A stretch of DNA of 32,997 bases from Pediococcus parvulus (lineage in GTDB: Bacteria; Bacillota; Bacilli; Lactobacillales; Lactobacillaceae), in contig NZ_BJWE01000019.1 in the NCBI RefSeq assembly GCF_007990205.1, forward strand, positions 1 to 32,997, read 5' to 3'. A program made the translations under genes and the position numbers. Shown in pieces: positions 14,208-21,956 of this stretch; the first letter of the stretch is position 1, and every line of letters starts with the position of its first letter. The notes beneath the pieces are model-generated. The model had not been told where the DNA came from. It ran no database searches and saw only the letters and a program-made list of their open reading frames with translations.

Positions 14208-16958
14208 ATGGCTACCAAGAGACAAAAAACAAATCGTGAAAAGGTAATTGAATGTCTTAGCACATTAAGTAAGAGCATTTTTAATACCGATGCGTTAGGT
14301 GTTTCGGCAAATGACATCGCTAAACAGATTGATATTCAACGCAGTACTGTCAGTTTGTATTTGAATGAGCTCGTCCGCAATGGGGATGCCATAAAAGTTA
14401 ACACGCGACCTGTCTACTTTTTGGATGAAAAGATCTATCAAGCTAATAAGTCTGAATTCGATCAAGTTACTCAATATATTCAAAGGAACGATAATGATGT
14501 CATTCAAGATCCGTTTGGTGAATTAGTAGGTAGTGAAGGAAGCTTAAAGGATGTTGTTGATCAAATAAAATCCGCCGTTATTTATCCGCCACGAGGTTTA
14601 CCAACGTTGCTAGTCGGTGAGTCAGGAGTAGGAAAAAGCTTCATTGCCCAGCTTGCTTACCAATTTGCTAGGCAAAAAAAATTGGTTACTGGTAAATGGG
14701 TGGTTTTGAACTGTGCTGAGTATGCAGACAACCCAGAGCTTCTTTCCAGTATTTTGTTTGGAAGTGTTAAAGGCGCCTTTACCGGAGCTGACAGTACAAA
14801 GGATGGCTTATTAAAAGAAGCTGAAGACGGTTATTTATTTCTAGATGAAGTGCACCGCCTTAATCCGGAAAACCAAGAAAAACTTTTTCAATACATGGAT
14901 AAAGGAACCTATCGCCGAGTTGGCGAAACCGGAAGTGTGCAAAAATCAAATGCTCGTTTAATTTTCGCGACGACTGAAAAGAGAAATACAGATTTTCTTC
15001 AAACTTTCTTAAGGAGAATTCCTCTGGTGATTCAAATCCCAGATTTTCAAGAACGTACGCGCAAAGAACGAATTGATCTTATCACAATGTTGTTTTTTAA
15101 AGAATCTCAAACTATTCAACGTAATTTGTGGATTACGTCAGAAGTTGTTCAGATTTTAATACAAAATGTGAATGAAGGAAATGTAGGTAAATTAGCCAGT
15201 ATTGCTAAGCTGGCTTGTGCCGAAGCACTTCTACATACACCTCCAAACGTGGATAACATTGATATTAAACTTGATAGTTTACCCAATGATTTTTTGAAAA
15301 CTATTAATATTAATAATATATCGATGACGAAAAATTATGAAATTCAAATTCATTTTAAATCGCAACATATAAAGAGCCGAAATACGATTGAACGTGATCA
15401 GCTTTATCAGTTTTTGAATGAATTTATAAAAATATCAATGGCGTTTAGCATAAACAAAATCACTGAAACTCACTATTATAAACAAGTTGGTGAGATTGAA
15501 AATCAAATTATCGATTATATTTCTTTCGATTTGCGCAAGACTAAGGCAAATGCCTTCTCGGAATATTTAGAACAGACATTAAAAAGCATTTTATCCAATC
15601 TGTATATAAATATTGGAATTACGCAATTTAATAGTAGTGCTAATTTATTAACAAAATTAATCATTTATATCAATGATTACGAAGATGATCAAGAGGTTGA
15701 TGAACTGAATGAAACGATACTGATTCTTAAACAAAAATTTCCAGATGAGATTCAATTAGCGGGTAGAATTGTGAATGCGGTTAAAAACCAATTCAATATT
15801 CATAGTGTTGTGCTATATCAGGCATTTGTATTTTCGTTCATTTATTCTCAAAATCAAAAAATGATTGATCGAGAAAATAATGCCATTATTATTACACATG
15901 GCTATTCAACGGCCGAAAGCTTGGCCTCTACAGTTAACCGATTATTAGGAAGTTATATTTATGAAAGCTTTGATATGCCACTTGATGCGAGTGTTGATGA
16001 TATTGTTAGGGAGATAAGAGCTTACTTTAAAACAATTGATATAACAAAGCCGCTTATTATCTTAGTTGATATGGGATCTTTAAAAAATTTAGATGAACGC
16101 TTAAAGAAGATTTATCAGGGATCAATTGCCATTATTTCTGGTGTTTCTACTGAAATTGCTTTGGACATTGGTAATAAAATCCTTCAAAATAACATCGATA
16201 AATTAGCATTACAACAAAGTACGAAGGATGGGACTCCTAAACTGACTGTTATTGAACCAGCTAAACAAGAAAATGTGATTTTGACAACTTGCATTACTGG
16301 TATTGGCGCCGCAAAGTATTTACAAGATTTGCTTCGGGAAAATACGAATGGCAAAATCAAGGTTATTTCTAAAGACTTTTACGAACTAAAGAAAAACGGA
16401 ATTAAAGATCCGATTTTTAGTAAATATCACGTAAAAATTATCATTGGAACAGATGACCCTTGTATTACTGAGGTTCCTTATCTATCAGTCGAAGGGCTAA
16501 TTAATCGTGATATTGGCGATCCGGTATTTATGACTGCATTTCCAAGTGAATTTACTTCTGAAAACTTAGCTGACATGAATAGTAGTGTGGTTCGTGCATT
16601 TACAATCGACAATATTGCTAATAATATGGCTACTTTGGATCCAACAGTCACAGTTAAGCAAGTGGAAAATTGCGTAACAAAATTGGAGCGTAGCCTAGGC
16701 ACAAAAATGGGTGTGTATTTAAAAATTAGTTTATACATGCATTTATGTTTCATGTTTGAACGGGTAGTTCAGGGGGAACCCAATCTGGATTATCATAATG
16801 TGAGGAAATTTAAACAGTGTTATGGACACTTCATTGAAATTACAAAAGATGCGCTTAGTGATATGCAACACTATTATAGTGTTAAGATTCCAGATTCAGA
16901 AATTGGATTTATTTTTGATATTTTAAAAAATCGTGTTGATTTATCTAACATAGAATAG
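14208..16958 (+). CDS. levR: LevR-type sigma-54 activator with PRD and EII domains
   Basis: 916 aa. N-terminal helix-turn-helix; AAA+ sigma-54-activating domain with Walker A GESGVGKS (137-144), the sigma-54-contacting GAFTGA loop (189-194) and Walker B FLDE (D213); PRD1 around 390-530; an EIIA-Man-like domain with His564 (ITHGYSTA); an EIIB-Gat-like domain with Cys695 (TTCITGIG); PRD2 with His845. This is the LevR layout, in which PTS phosphorylation of His/Cys residues tunes activity. Start ATG 14208: AGGAAGG lies about 8 nt upstream; GTG 14199 overlaps that site. It sits directly before the -24/-12 promoter at 17007 and must be that operon's activator. Confidence 0.93.
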   Translation: MATKRQKTNREKVIECLSTLSKSIFNTDALGVSANDIAKQIDIQRSTVSLYLNELVRNGDAIKVNTRPVYFLDEKIYQANKSEFDQVTQYIQRNDNDVIQDPFGELVGSEGSLKDVVDQIKSAVIYPPRGLPTLLVGESGVGKSFIAQLAYQFARQKKLVTGKWVVLNCAEYADNPELLSSILFGSVKGAFTGADSTKDGLLKEAEDGYLFLDEVHRLNPENQEKLFQYMDKGTYRRVGETGSVQKSNARLIFATTEKRNTDFLQTFLRRIPLVIQIPDFQERTRKERIDLITMLFFKESQTIQRNLWITSEVVQILIQNVNEGNVGKLASIAKLACAEALLHTPPNVDNIDIKLDSLPNDFLKTININNISMTKNYEIQIHFKSQHIKSRNTIERDQLYQFLNEFIKISMAFSINKITETHYYKQVGEIENQIIDYISFDLRKTKANAFSEYLEQTLKSILSNLYINIGITQFNSSANLLTKLIIYINDYEDDQEVDELNETILILKQKFPDEIQLAGRIVNAVKNQFNIHSVVLYQAFVFSFIYSQNQKMIDRENNAIIITHGYSTAESLASTVNRLLGSYIYESFDMPLDASVDDIVREIRAYFKTIDITKPLIILVDMGSLKNLDERLKKIYQGSIAIISGVSTEIALDIGNKILQNNIDKLALQQSTKDGTPKLTVIEPAKQENVILTTCITGIGAAKYLQDLLRENTNGKIKVISKDFYELKKNGIKDPIFSKYHVKIIIGTDDPCITEVPYLSVEGLINRDIGDPVFMTAFPSEFTSENLADMNSSVVRAFTIDNIANNMATLDPTVTVKQVENCVTKLERSLGTKMGVYLKISLYMHLCFMFERVVQGEPNLDYHNVRKFKQCYGHFIEITKDALSDMQHYYSVKIPDSEIGFIFDILKNRVDLSNIE

Positions 16959-17006
16959 CTGAAAGCGTGGGATTTGTGTAGCTTTTAAGAAAGGGCTTAC
17001 ACTGAT

Positions 17007-17022
17007 TGGCACGCTTTTTGCA
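17007..17022 (+). promoter_or_regulatory. Sigma-54 (RpoN) -24/-12 promoter
   Basis: TGGCACG-CTTT-TTGCA, a full match to the sigma-54 core consensus, with GG (17008-17009) and GC (17020-17021) exactly 10 nt apart. It lies between levR and the first EIIB gene. Expected start point is about 17033, only about 12 nt before ATG 17045. Confidence 0.95.
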
Positions 17023-17044
17023 TATATAAAGGTGAGGACAAAAA

Positions 17045-17563
17045 ATGAGTGAACAACAAAAAAAGATAGTTTTTCGAGTAGATAATCGTTTGGTACATGG
17101 TCAGATTGCGGTTAATTGGAAACAAGCTTATCAGTTTAGTGCAATTATTGTTCCAGATAACCAATTAGCACAAGACAAATTGAACCAAACTCTAATGAAG
17201 ATGGCTATAAGAGCTGCCAATTTGAAAGGATACTTTGTCAGTGTTGACGAAGCACCAGATATCATAAAAAAGCTCACAGTTGTTCATCAAAGTCTTTTAA
17301 CTGAGCATCGGACAAAAGATTCAATTTTTGTCGTTTGTCGTACACCATCAGTGGTGAGGAAAATAGTTGAAGGAGGGGTAAAAGCTGATTCAGTAACTCT
17401 ATGGAATATGTTTAAACAACCTGGGAAAAAGAAAGTCTCTGGAGTTGTTTACATGGACGAATCAGACATAGAGGATGTAAGAGCTATTGAGAATACAGGA
17501 GTATCAGTAACGATTCAGGAAACACCATATTCCAAAAAAATTACCGTACCAAAAAAAATTTAG
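17045..17563 (+). CDS. Mannose-family PTS EIIB (first copy)
   Basis: 172-aa cytoplasmic phosphocarrier that accepts phosphate from EIIA and passes it to the sugar. Active-site His18 is in RVDNRLVHGQ, the EIIB-Man signature. Strand-helix pattern ends ENTGVSVTIQETPYSKK. It is slightly longer than usual because of an insertion around residues 85-100 (VHQSLLTEHRTKDS). First gene of the sigma-54 operon; a second, divergent EIIB follows 15 nt later. GGTGAGG (17031-17037) is the ribosome site, and a start at 17033 would remove part of it. Confidence 0.9.
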   Translation: MSEQQKKIVFRVDNRLVHGQIAVNWKQAYQFSAIIVPDNQLAQDKLNQTLMKMAIRAANLKGYFVSVDEAPDIIKKLTVVHQSLLTEHRTKDSIFVVCRTPSVVRKIVEGGVKADSVTLWNMFKQPGKKKVSGVVYMDESDIEDVRAIENTGVSVTIQETPYSKKITVPKKI

Positions 17564-17578
17564 AGGAGTGAAGAAATT

Positions 17579-18055
17579 ATGCCAGTAGTATTAGCAAGGG
17601 TTGATCAGCGTTTGATCCATGGACTTATTGTTAACCAGTGGGCGCAGTCATTGAAGGCAAAAAGATTTATGGTTGTTGATGATGTTGTAAGTCAAAATGA
17701 AGAATTAAAGGCAAGTATGCGAATGTCCAAACCCGCTGGAACGGGTATGTCAATTATTAATACAGAAAAGGCAATCACAAATTTCAAAAACGGAAACTAT
17801 GATGCACAACGTGTCTTTATTCTTGTAAAGGAACCAAGTAAATTGTTGGAGTTGATCGATGCAGGAATCGAAATTCCCAAGGTCAATCTTGGTATTATGT
17901 TTGCCGAAGATGGTAGAATACCGGTTACTAAATTTATTGCATTAAATGATAAAGAAAAGGCGGATATTAAAAAAATTCAGGACAGAGGCATTCCGGTCAC
18001 TGTCCAATATGTACCCGTTGATCCTGAAGAAAATGTTACTAAGTATCTTAAATAA
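17579..18055 (+). CDS. Mannose-family PTS EIIB (second copy)
   Basis: 158-aa EIIB with His14 in RVDQRLIHGLIVNQW and normal family length; the closing strand is RGIPVTVQYVPVD. It differs clearly from the first copy in sequence, so the pair is not a recent duplication. GAGGAG precedes ATG. Both copies keep the phosphorylated His, so both could work, possibly one in transport and one in phosphorylating LevR (inference; LevR-type operons use EIIB for negative control). Confidence 0.9.
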   Translation: MPVVLARVDQRLIHGLIVNQWAQSLKAKRFMVVDDVVSQNEELKASMRMSKPAGTGMSIINTEKAITNFKNGNYDAQRVFILVKEPSKLLELIDAGIEIPKVNLGIMFAEDGRIPVTKFIALNDKEKADIKKIQDRGIPVTVQYVPVDPEENVTKYLK

Positions 18056-18070
18056 AAGGGGTGGAGTTTT

Positions 18071-18865
18071 ATGCAGTTACTTCAAGATTGTTTAATTATC
18101 CTATTGGCTGCTTGGATGTGCATTGATCAAAATGGTTTAGTTGTAGTTTCATACTTCCCGGTAATTGTTGGGTTTATTACTGGATTGATTATGGGAGATA
18201 TTACAACTGCAATGTATATTGCTGGTACTTTTGAATTAATGCAATTAGGCGTTGCAAACCTAGGTGGTTCATCGATGCCTAACTATGGTTTGGCTACAAT
18301 TATTGGTGCTTTCTTAGCAATTCGTACTGGTACTGGTGTAAAAACTGGTATTGCTGTAGGATTACCAGTTGGTATGTTAGCCATTCAGCTTGATGTATTG
18401 ATCAAAATCATTAACCAATTTATCCAGCGTAGAATGGAACGCTTAAACCATGAACATAACTGGAAAGCAATGTTACGTCAGCCTTGGTATGGCGTTGGAC
18501 TTTTTGGACTTGAAACAGGAATTCCAACTGTAATTTTAGTATTTTTAGGCCCTACAGCGGTTAAAGAAATTTTGAAATGGTTACCAGCTTGGTTTACAAA
18601 TGGATTAACCATTGCCGGTGGATTATTACCTGTTGTTGGTGTTGCCATGCTGTTACATTATATGCCAACAAAGAAATTCTTTACTTTTCTAGTCATTGGG
18701 TTCGTGCTTACTGCTTATCTAAAAGTTCCAATTTTAGGCCTTGCTTTAATTGGATTTGCATGCGCTTACTATTACTTTAATTCAGAAATGAAAAAAGCCG
18801 ATGAAAAACAAGAAGTAAAAGCAGCTGGTGCAACAAATGATCAGGGAGATGATTATGATGAGTGA
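18071..18865 (+). CDS. Mannose-family PTS EIIC
   Basis: 264-aa membrane subunit with about six to seven hydrophobic helices. Typical features: GLIMGDITTAMYIAGTFELM, a channel segment near residue 50, NLGGSSMPNYGLATIIGAF, and the charged tail ending GDDYDE. Complete, unlike the EIIC at the window start. GGGGTGG lies just upstream. Its last codons overlap the EIID start (ATG 18855), indicating translational coupling. Confidence 0.94.
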   Translation: MQLLQDCLIILLAAWMCIDQNGLVVVSYFPVIVGFITGLIMGDITTAMYIAGTFELMQLGVANLGGSSMPNYGLATIIGAFLAIRTGTGVKTGIAVGLPVGMLAIQLDVLIKIINQFIQRRMERLNHEHNWKAMLRQPWYGVGLFGLETGIPTVILVFLGPTAVKEILKWLPAWFTNGLTIAGGLLPVVGVAMLLHYMPTKKFFTFLVIGFVLTAYLKVPILGLALIGFACAYYYFNSEMKKADEKQEVKAAGATNDQGDDYDE

Positions 18866-19670
18866 AAAAGAAAATAAAACTGTAATTACAAAACATGATT
18901 TACGAAAAATGGGTGTCCGTTGGTGCTTTATGGGTGTTAATGCATTTAATTACGAGACTCAAGAAGGACCCGGATACACGTATGCGGTTGCCCCAGCACT
19001 TCGTAAGATTTATCCAAATGATGACGATTATGAACACGCACTTGCAAATCACTTAAATTATTTCAACACTACAACTGCTATGGCCAACATTTTAATGGGT
19101 GCCACAACTGCTATGGAAGAAAAAGAAGGTGTTAAATCACTTGATGCTGTTCAGGCATTGAAGACTTCTTTGATGGGCCCCTTGGCGGGAATTGGAGATA
19201 CATTAATTTGGGTTTTGTGGCCAACAATTATTGGATCTATTTCCGGATATATGGCTGTTAAAGGTAATCCACTTGGAGCCATCATCTGGTTCTTATGCAA
19301 TATTGCATTTTTCTTTGGTAAAGTTTGGCTGACAAGTTTAGGATACTTCTCTGGAACTAAATTAATTACTTCTTTAGGGGAAAGAATTTCAATTTTTACT
19401 GAATCTGCTTCCATTATGGGCTTAACTGTAGTTGGTGCTTTAGTAGCCAGTGTAGTAAAAGTGACAACGCCAATCACCTTCAAATTTGGAGCTGTTACCA
19501 TGGGCTTGCAGACAGGTATTTTAGATAAAATCATGCCAGCATTGTTGCCAGTACTTCTTACATGGGTTGTGTATAAGCTTATTGGTAATAAGAAATGGAC
19601 AATGAACAGAATTATTTTGCTATTAATTGTACTTGCAATGGTTTGTTCGTTCTTCAATATTTTGAAGTAA
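18855..19670 (+). CDS. Mannose-family PTS EIID
   Basis: 271-aa membrane subunit. Motifs: ITKHDLRKMGVRW at the N-terminus, ALANHLNYFNTTTAMANILMG, SLMGPLAGIGDTLIWVLWP, and C-terminal helices. Start ATG 18855 (or the adjacent 18858) fits GGGAG at 18844-18848; the frame opening at 18828 has no site. Overlaps EIIC by 11 nt. A structured RNA element with a terminator-like end follows at 19674-19776, before EIIA. Confidence 0.93.
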   Translation: MMSEKENKTVITKHDLRKMGVRWCFMGVNAFNYETQEGPGYTYAVAPALRKIYPNDDDYEHALANHLNYFNTTTAMANILMGATTAMEEKEGVKSLDAVQALKTSLMGPLAGIGDTLIWVLWPTIIGSISGYMAVKGNPLGAIIWFLCNIAFFFGKVWLTSLGYFSGTKLITSLGERISIFTESASIMGLTVVGALVASVVKVTTPITFKFGAVTMGLQTGILDKIMPALLPVLLTWVVYKLIGNKKWTMNRIILLLIVLAMVCSFFNILK

Positions 19671-19673
19671 ACT

Positions 19674-19776
19674 AAGAGTGGAACAAAGGCTTAGCAAATG
19701 ATTATTCTGACAACGAGAGAGTAATCAATTACTAAAATGGTTGATTTATGTTAACCATTCTTTGTGCCACTTTTTT
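19674..19776 (+). ncRNA. Structured intergenic RNA: three-way junction closed by a terminator-like stem
   Basis: Three nested stems are visible. P1: 19674-19688 with 19760-19774, 14 pairs including one G-T, with one A-G mismatch. P2: GATTATTCT (19700-19708) with AGAGTAATC (19718-19726), 9 pairs with one G-T. P3: AATGGTT (19736-19742) with AACCATT (19753-19759), directly stacked on P1. P1 ends in six T's (19771-19776). It works on paper as a terminator with an unusually elaborate 71-nt loop, inside an operon. Options are partial termination or processing that lowers EIIA and glucosidase output, or ligand-controlled attenuation. It matches no riboswitch class I recognise. Confidence 0.5.
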
Positions 19777-19802
19777 GATGTAAGGGTCGATCAATCTATA
19801 AG
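19775..19802 (+). promoter_or_regulatory. Possible secondary promoter before EIIA (weak)
   Basis: TTGATG (19775-19780), 16-nt spacer, TATAAG (19797-19802). The predicted start would fall inside the EIIA ribosome site (AAAGAGGA, 19805-19812), which argues against it. Confidence 0.25.
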
Positions 19803-19819
19803 AGAAAGAGGATTTTATT

Positions 19820-20236
19820 ATGAAAAGGCATATAGTAATTGCATCACACGGAAAACTAGCAGAAGGCATGACAAAAACACTTGAGTTTATTGCAGGTAAG
19901 CAAACACAATTGACCGTCTTAACTGCCTATACAGATAATCAACCCATTGAAAAGCAGGTTGAAGATTTAATGTCCCAATTTGTAGCAGAAGACGAAGTGA
20001 TTATTTTTACTGACATGCTAGCGGGAAGTGTTAATCAGAAATTTTTCCCTTATAGATCAAGGCCTCATACTCAGATTGTTACTGGTATGAATTTACCAGT
20101 CATTTTGGCAGCCACCATGGAACCTGCAGATAAGTATTTAACTCCAGAAAAAATGCGCGAATTAATCCAACAAGCTAGAGAGCAGCTTGTGTATGTGAAT
20201 GATATAAGCGTTGAGGATGATGACGATGATGAATGA
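19820..20236 (+). CDS. Mannose-family PTS EIIA
   Basis: 138-aa cytoplasmic EIIA, first phosphate acceptor from HPr. Active-site His10 is in IVIASHGKLAEGM. Further family marks: IIFTDMLAGSVNQ and GMNLPVILAA. It ends in a very acidic tail (VEDDDDDE) whose codons contain the ATGs used to start the next gene. AAAGAGG precedes ATG 19820. In most operons of this class EIIA stands first; here it is placed after a structured spacer, next to the glucosidases. Confidence 0.92.
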   Translation: MKRHIVIASHGKLAEGMTKTLEFIAGKQTQLTVLTAYTDNQPIEKQVEDLMSQFVAEDEVIIFTDMLAGSVNQKFFPYRSRPHTQIVTGMNLPVILAATMEPADKYLTPEKMRELIQQAREQLVYVNDISVEDDDDDE

Positions 20237-21938
20237 GTCGGGCAAATGGTGGCAGAAAAGCGTTGTTTATCAGGTATATCCCAAAAGCTTCAATGATTCA
20301 AACAATGATGGGGTTGGAGACTTAAATGGGATCACAGAAAAACTCAGTTATATTAAAGAACTAGGAGCCGATATTATTTGGCTGAATCCAATTTATGATT
20401 CACCACACGTCGATAACGGTTATGACATTTCTAATTATCGCAGTATTGATGCAAGCTTGGGAACAATGATGGACTTTGATCAATTGCTAAAAAGGTCCCA
20501 TGATTTAGGATTAAAAGTAATCTTGGATTTGGTAGTGAATCATACTTCAGATCAACACCCATGGTTTAAAGAAAGTAAGAAATCCAAAAATAGTTCTTAT
20601 CACGATTATTATATCTGGAAGAATCCAGTTGAGGGACATGAGCCAAACAACTGGGGATCTAGTTTTGGTGGTTCTTCATGGGAGTATGTAAAATCGGTTG
20701 GCCAATACTATTTACATTTATTTGCTAAACAACAACCAGATTTAAACTGGGAGAATCCTAAGGTCAGACAAGAAGTATTTGATGTCATGCGTTTCTGGCT
20801 AGACAAAGGGATTGATGGTTTCAGAATGGATGTAATTAGTCTGATTTCTAAAAAGCCTGATTTTCCAGATGGCACAATTGTTCAAAAAAAGAAGTTTGGT
20901 GATTACTATTATGGGGCTGCAAATGGACCAAGAGTTCATGACTATTTAAAAGAAATGAATAAGGAAGTTTTGAGTCATTATGACGTGGTTACAGTGGGAG
21001 AAACACCTCACACTAATGTTGAAGAGGCAGTGAAGTATGTAGACAGAAGACGACAGGAATTAGATATGGTTTTTCACTTTGATCATATGCATCTTGATTA
21101 TGGTGAATATGGAAAATTTTCTAAGAATCGTTTTAAATTATTGGATTTGAAGGATGTTTTAAGCCGATGGCAAACTGAAATGGCTAAACATCATGGATGG
21201 AATAGCTTGTATTGGAGCAACCATGATCAAGCACGGGCCGTATCTCGATTTGGAAATGATGGAAAGTATCGTGTATCCTCCGCTAAGATGTTAGGAACTC
21301 TTTTGCATATGATGCAAGGAACCCCATATATCTATGAGGGTGAGGAAATTGGAATGACAAATGTTCACGATGCCAAAATTTCCGATTACAATGATTTGGA
21401 AACTTTAGATATTTACAATCGATTTCAAAATGACTATCACTTAACGGAAGAAGAGACAATGAAGGCCATTCACATGAAATCACGTGATAATGCTAGAACA
21501 CCGATGCAATGGGATGAAAGCAAGAATGCAGGATTTAGTAAAGCGGATAAGACTTGGTTAAAAGTTAATTCGAATTTTCGAAGTATTAATGTCGCACGAG
21601 CTAAAGATAATCCAGATTCAGTTTTTTATTACTATCAAAAGTTAATTCAGATTAGACATGATTATCCAATTATAACTACTGGTCAGTATCGATTAATTGA
21701 TGCTAATAATCCTAATGTTTTTAGTTATGAGCGAATTGGAAATGATAACACGTTACTAGTAATTTGTAGTTTTGCAGAAAAAAAGATTCAGTATAAGGTT
21801 CCAGATGATTTAAAGAAGTTGGATCATAAAGTTTTGATTAGTAATGGAGACCAGTATGAATGGGACACAAGTGGAGACGTTGTGTTACAGCCCTATGCTG
21901 CAGTGGTTTACCTTATTCAGGGAAAAGAAATGCTTTAA
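20226..21938 (+). CDS. GH13 alpha-glucosidase (oligo-1,6-glucosidase-like)
   Basis: 570-aa cytoplasmic glycoside hydrolase of GH13 (subfamily 31 type). N-terminal WWQKSVVYQVYPKSF; region I DLVVNH (101-106); region II GFRMDVI with nucleophile Asp202; region III acid Glu259 (VGETP); region IV NHDQ with Asp334. Val203, straight after the nucleophile, is the residue linked to alpha-1,6 preference in this subfamily (Thr/Ala in maltases). So isomaltose-type, dextran-derived or phosphorylated alpha-glucosides are likely substrates. TTGAGG (20211-20216) favours ATG 20226 among several ATGs; the gene overlaps the EIIA end. No signal peptide, so it acts on imported sugar. Confidence 0.92.
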   Translation: MMNESGKWWQKSVVYQVYPKSFNDSNNDGVGDLNGITEKLSYIKELGADIIWLNPIYDSPHVDNGYDISNYRSIDASLGTMMDFDQLLKRSHDLGLKVILDLVVNHTSDQHPWFKESKKSKNSSYHDYYIWKNPVEGHEPNNWGSSFGGSSWEYVKSVGQYYLHLFAKQQPDLNWENPKVRQEVFDVMRFWLDKGIDGFRMDVISLISKKPDFPDGTIVQKKKFGDYYYGAANGPRVHDYLKEMNKEVLSHYDVVTVGETPHTNVEEAVKYVDRRRQELDMVFHFDHMHLDYGEYGKFSKNRFKLLDLKDVLSRWQTEMAKHHGWNSLYWSNHDQARAVSRFGNDGKYRVSSAKMLGTLLHMMQGTPYIYEGEEIGMTNVHDAKISDYNDLETLDIYNRFQNDYHLTEEETMKAIHMKSRDNARTPMQWDESKNAGFSKADKTWLKVNSNFRSINVARAKDNPDSVFYYYQKLIQIRHDYPIITTGQYRLIDANNPNVFSYERIGNDNTLLVICSFAEKKIQYKVPDDLKKLDHKVLISNGDQYEWDTSGDVVLQPYAAVVYLIQGKEML

Positions 21939-21956
21939 TTGGTAAGGAGAATTGGG

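Noticed and set aside
16961-16986. Inverted repeat AAAGC...GCTTT before the sigma-54 promoter as LevR binding site
   Set aside because: Only five pairs, and LevR sites are usually farther upstream and longer; could equally be the weak end of levR.
19151-19657. 168-codon minus-strand frame inside EIID
   Set aside because: It mirrors the EIID coding frame; no start signals and no protein-like motif.
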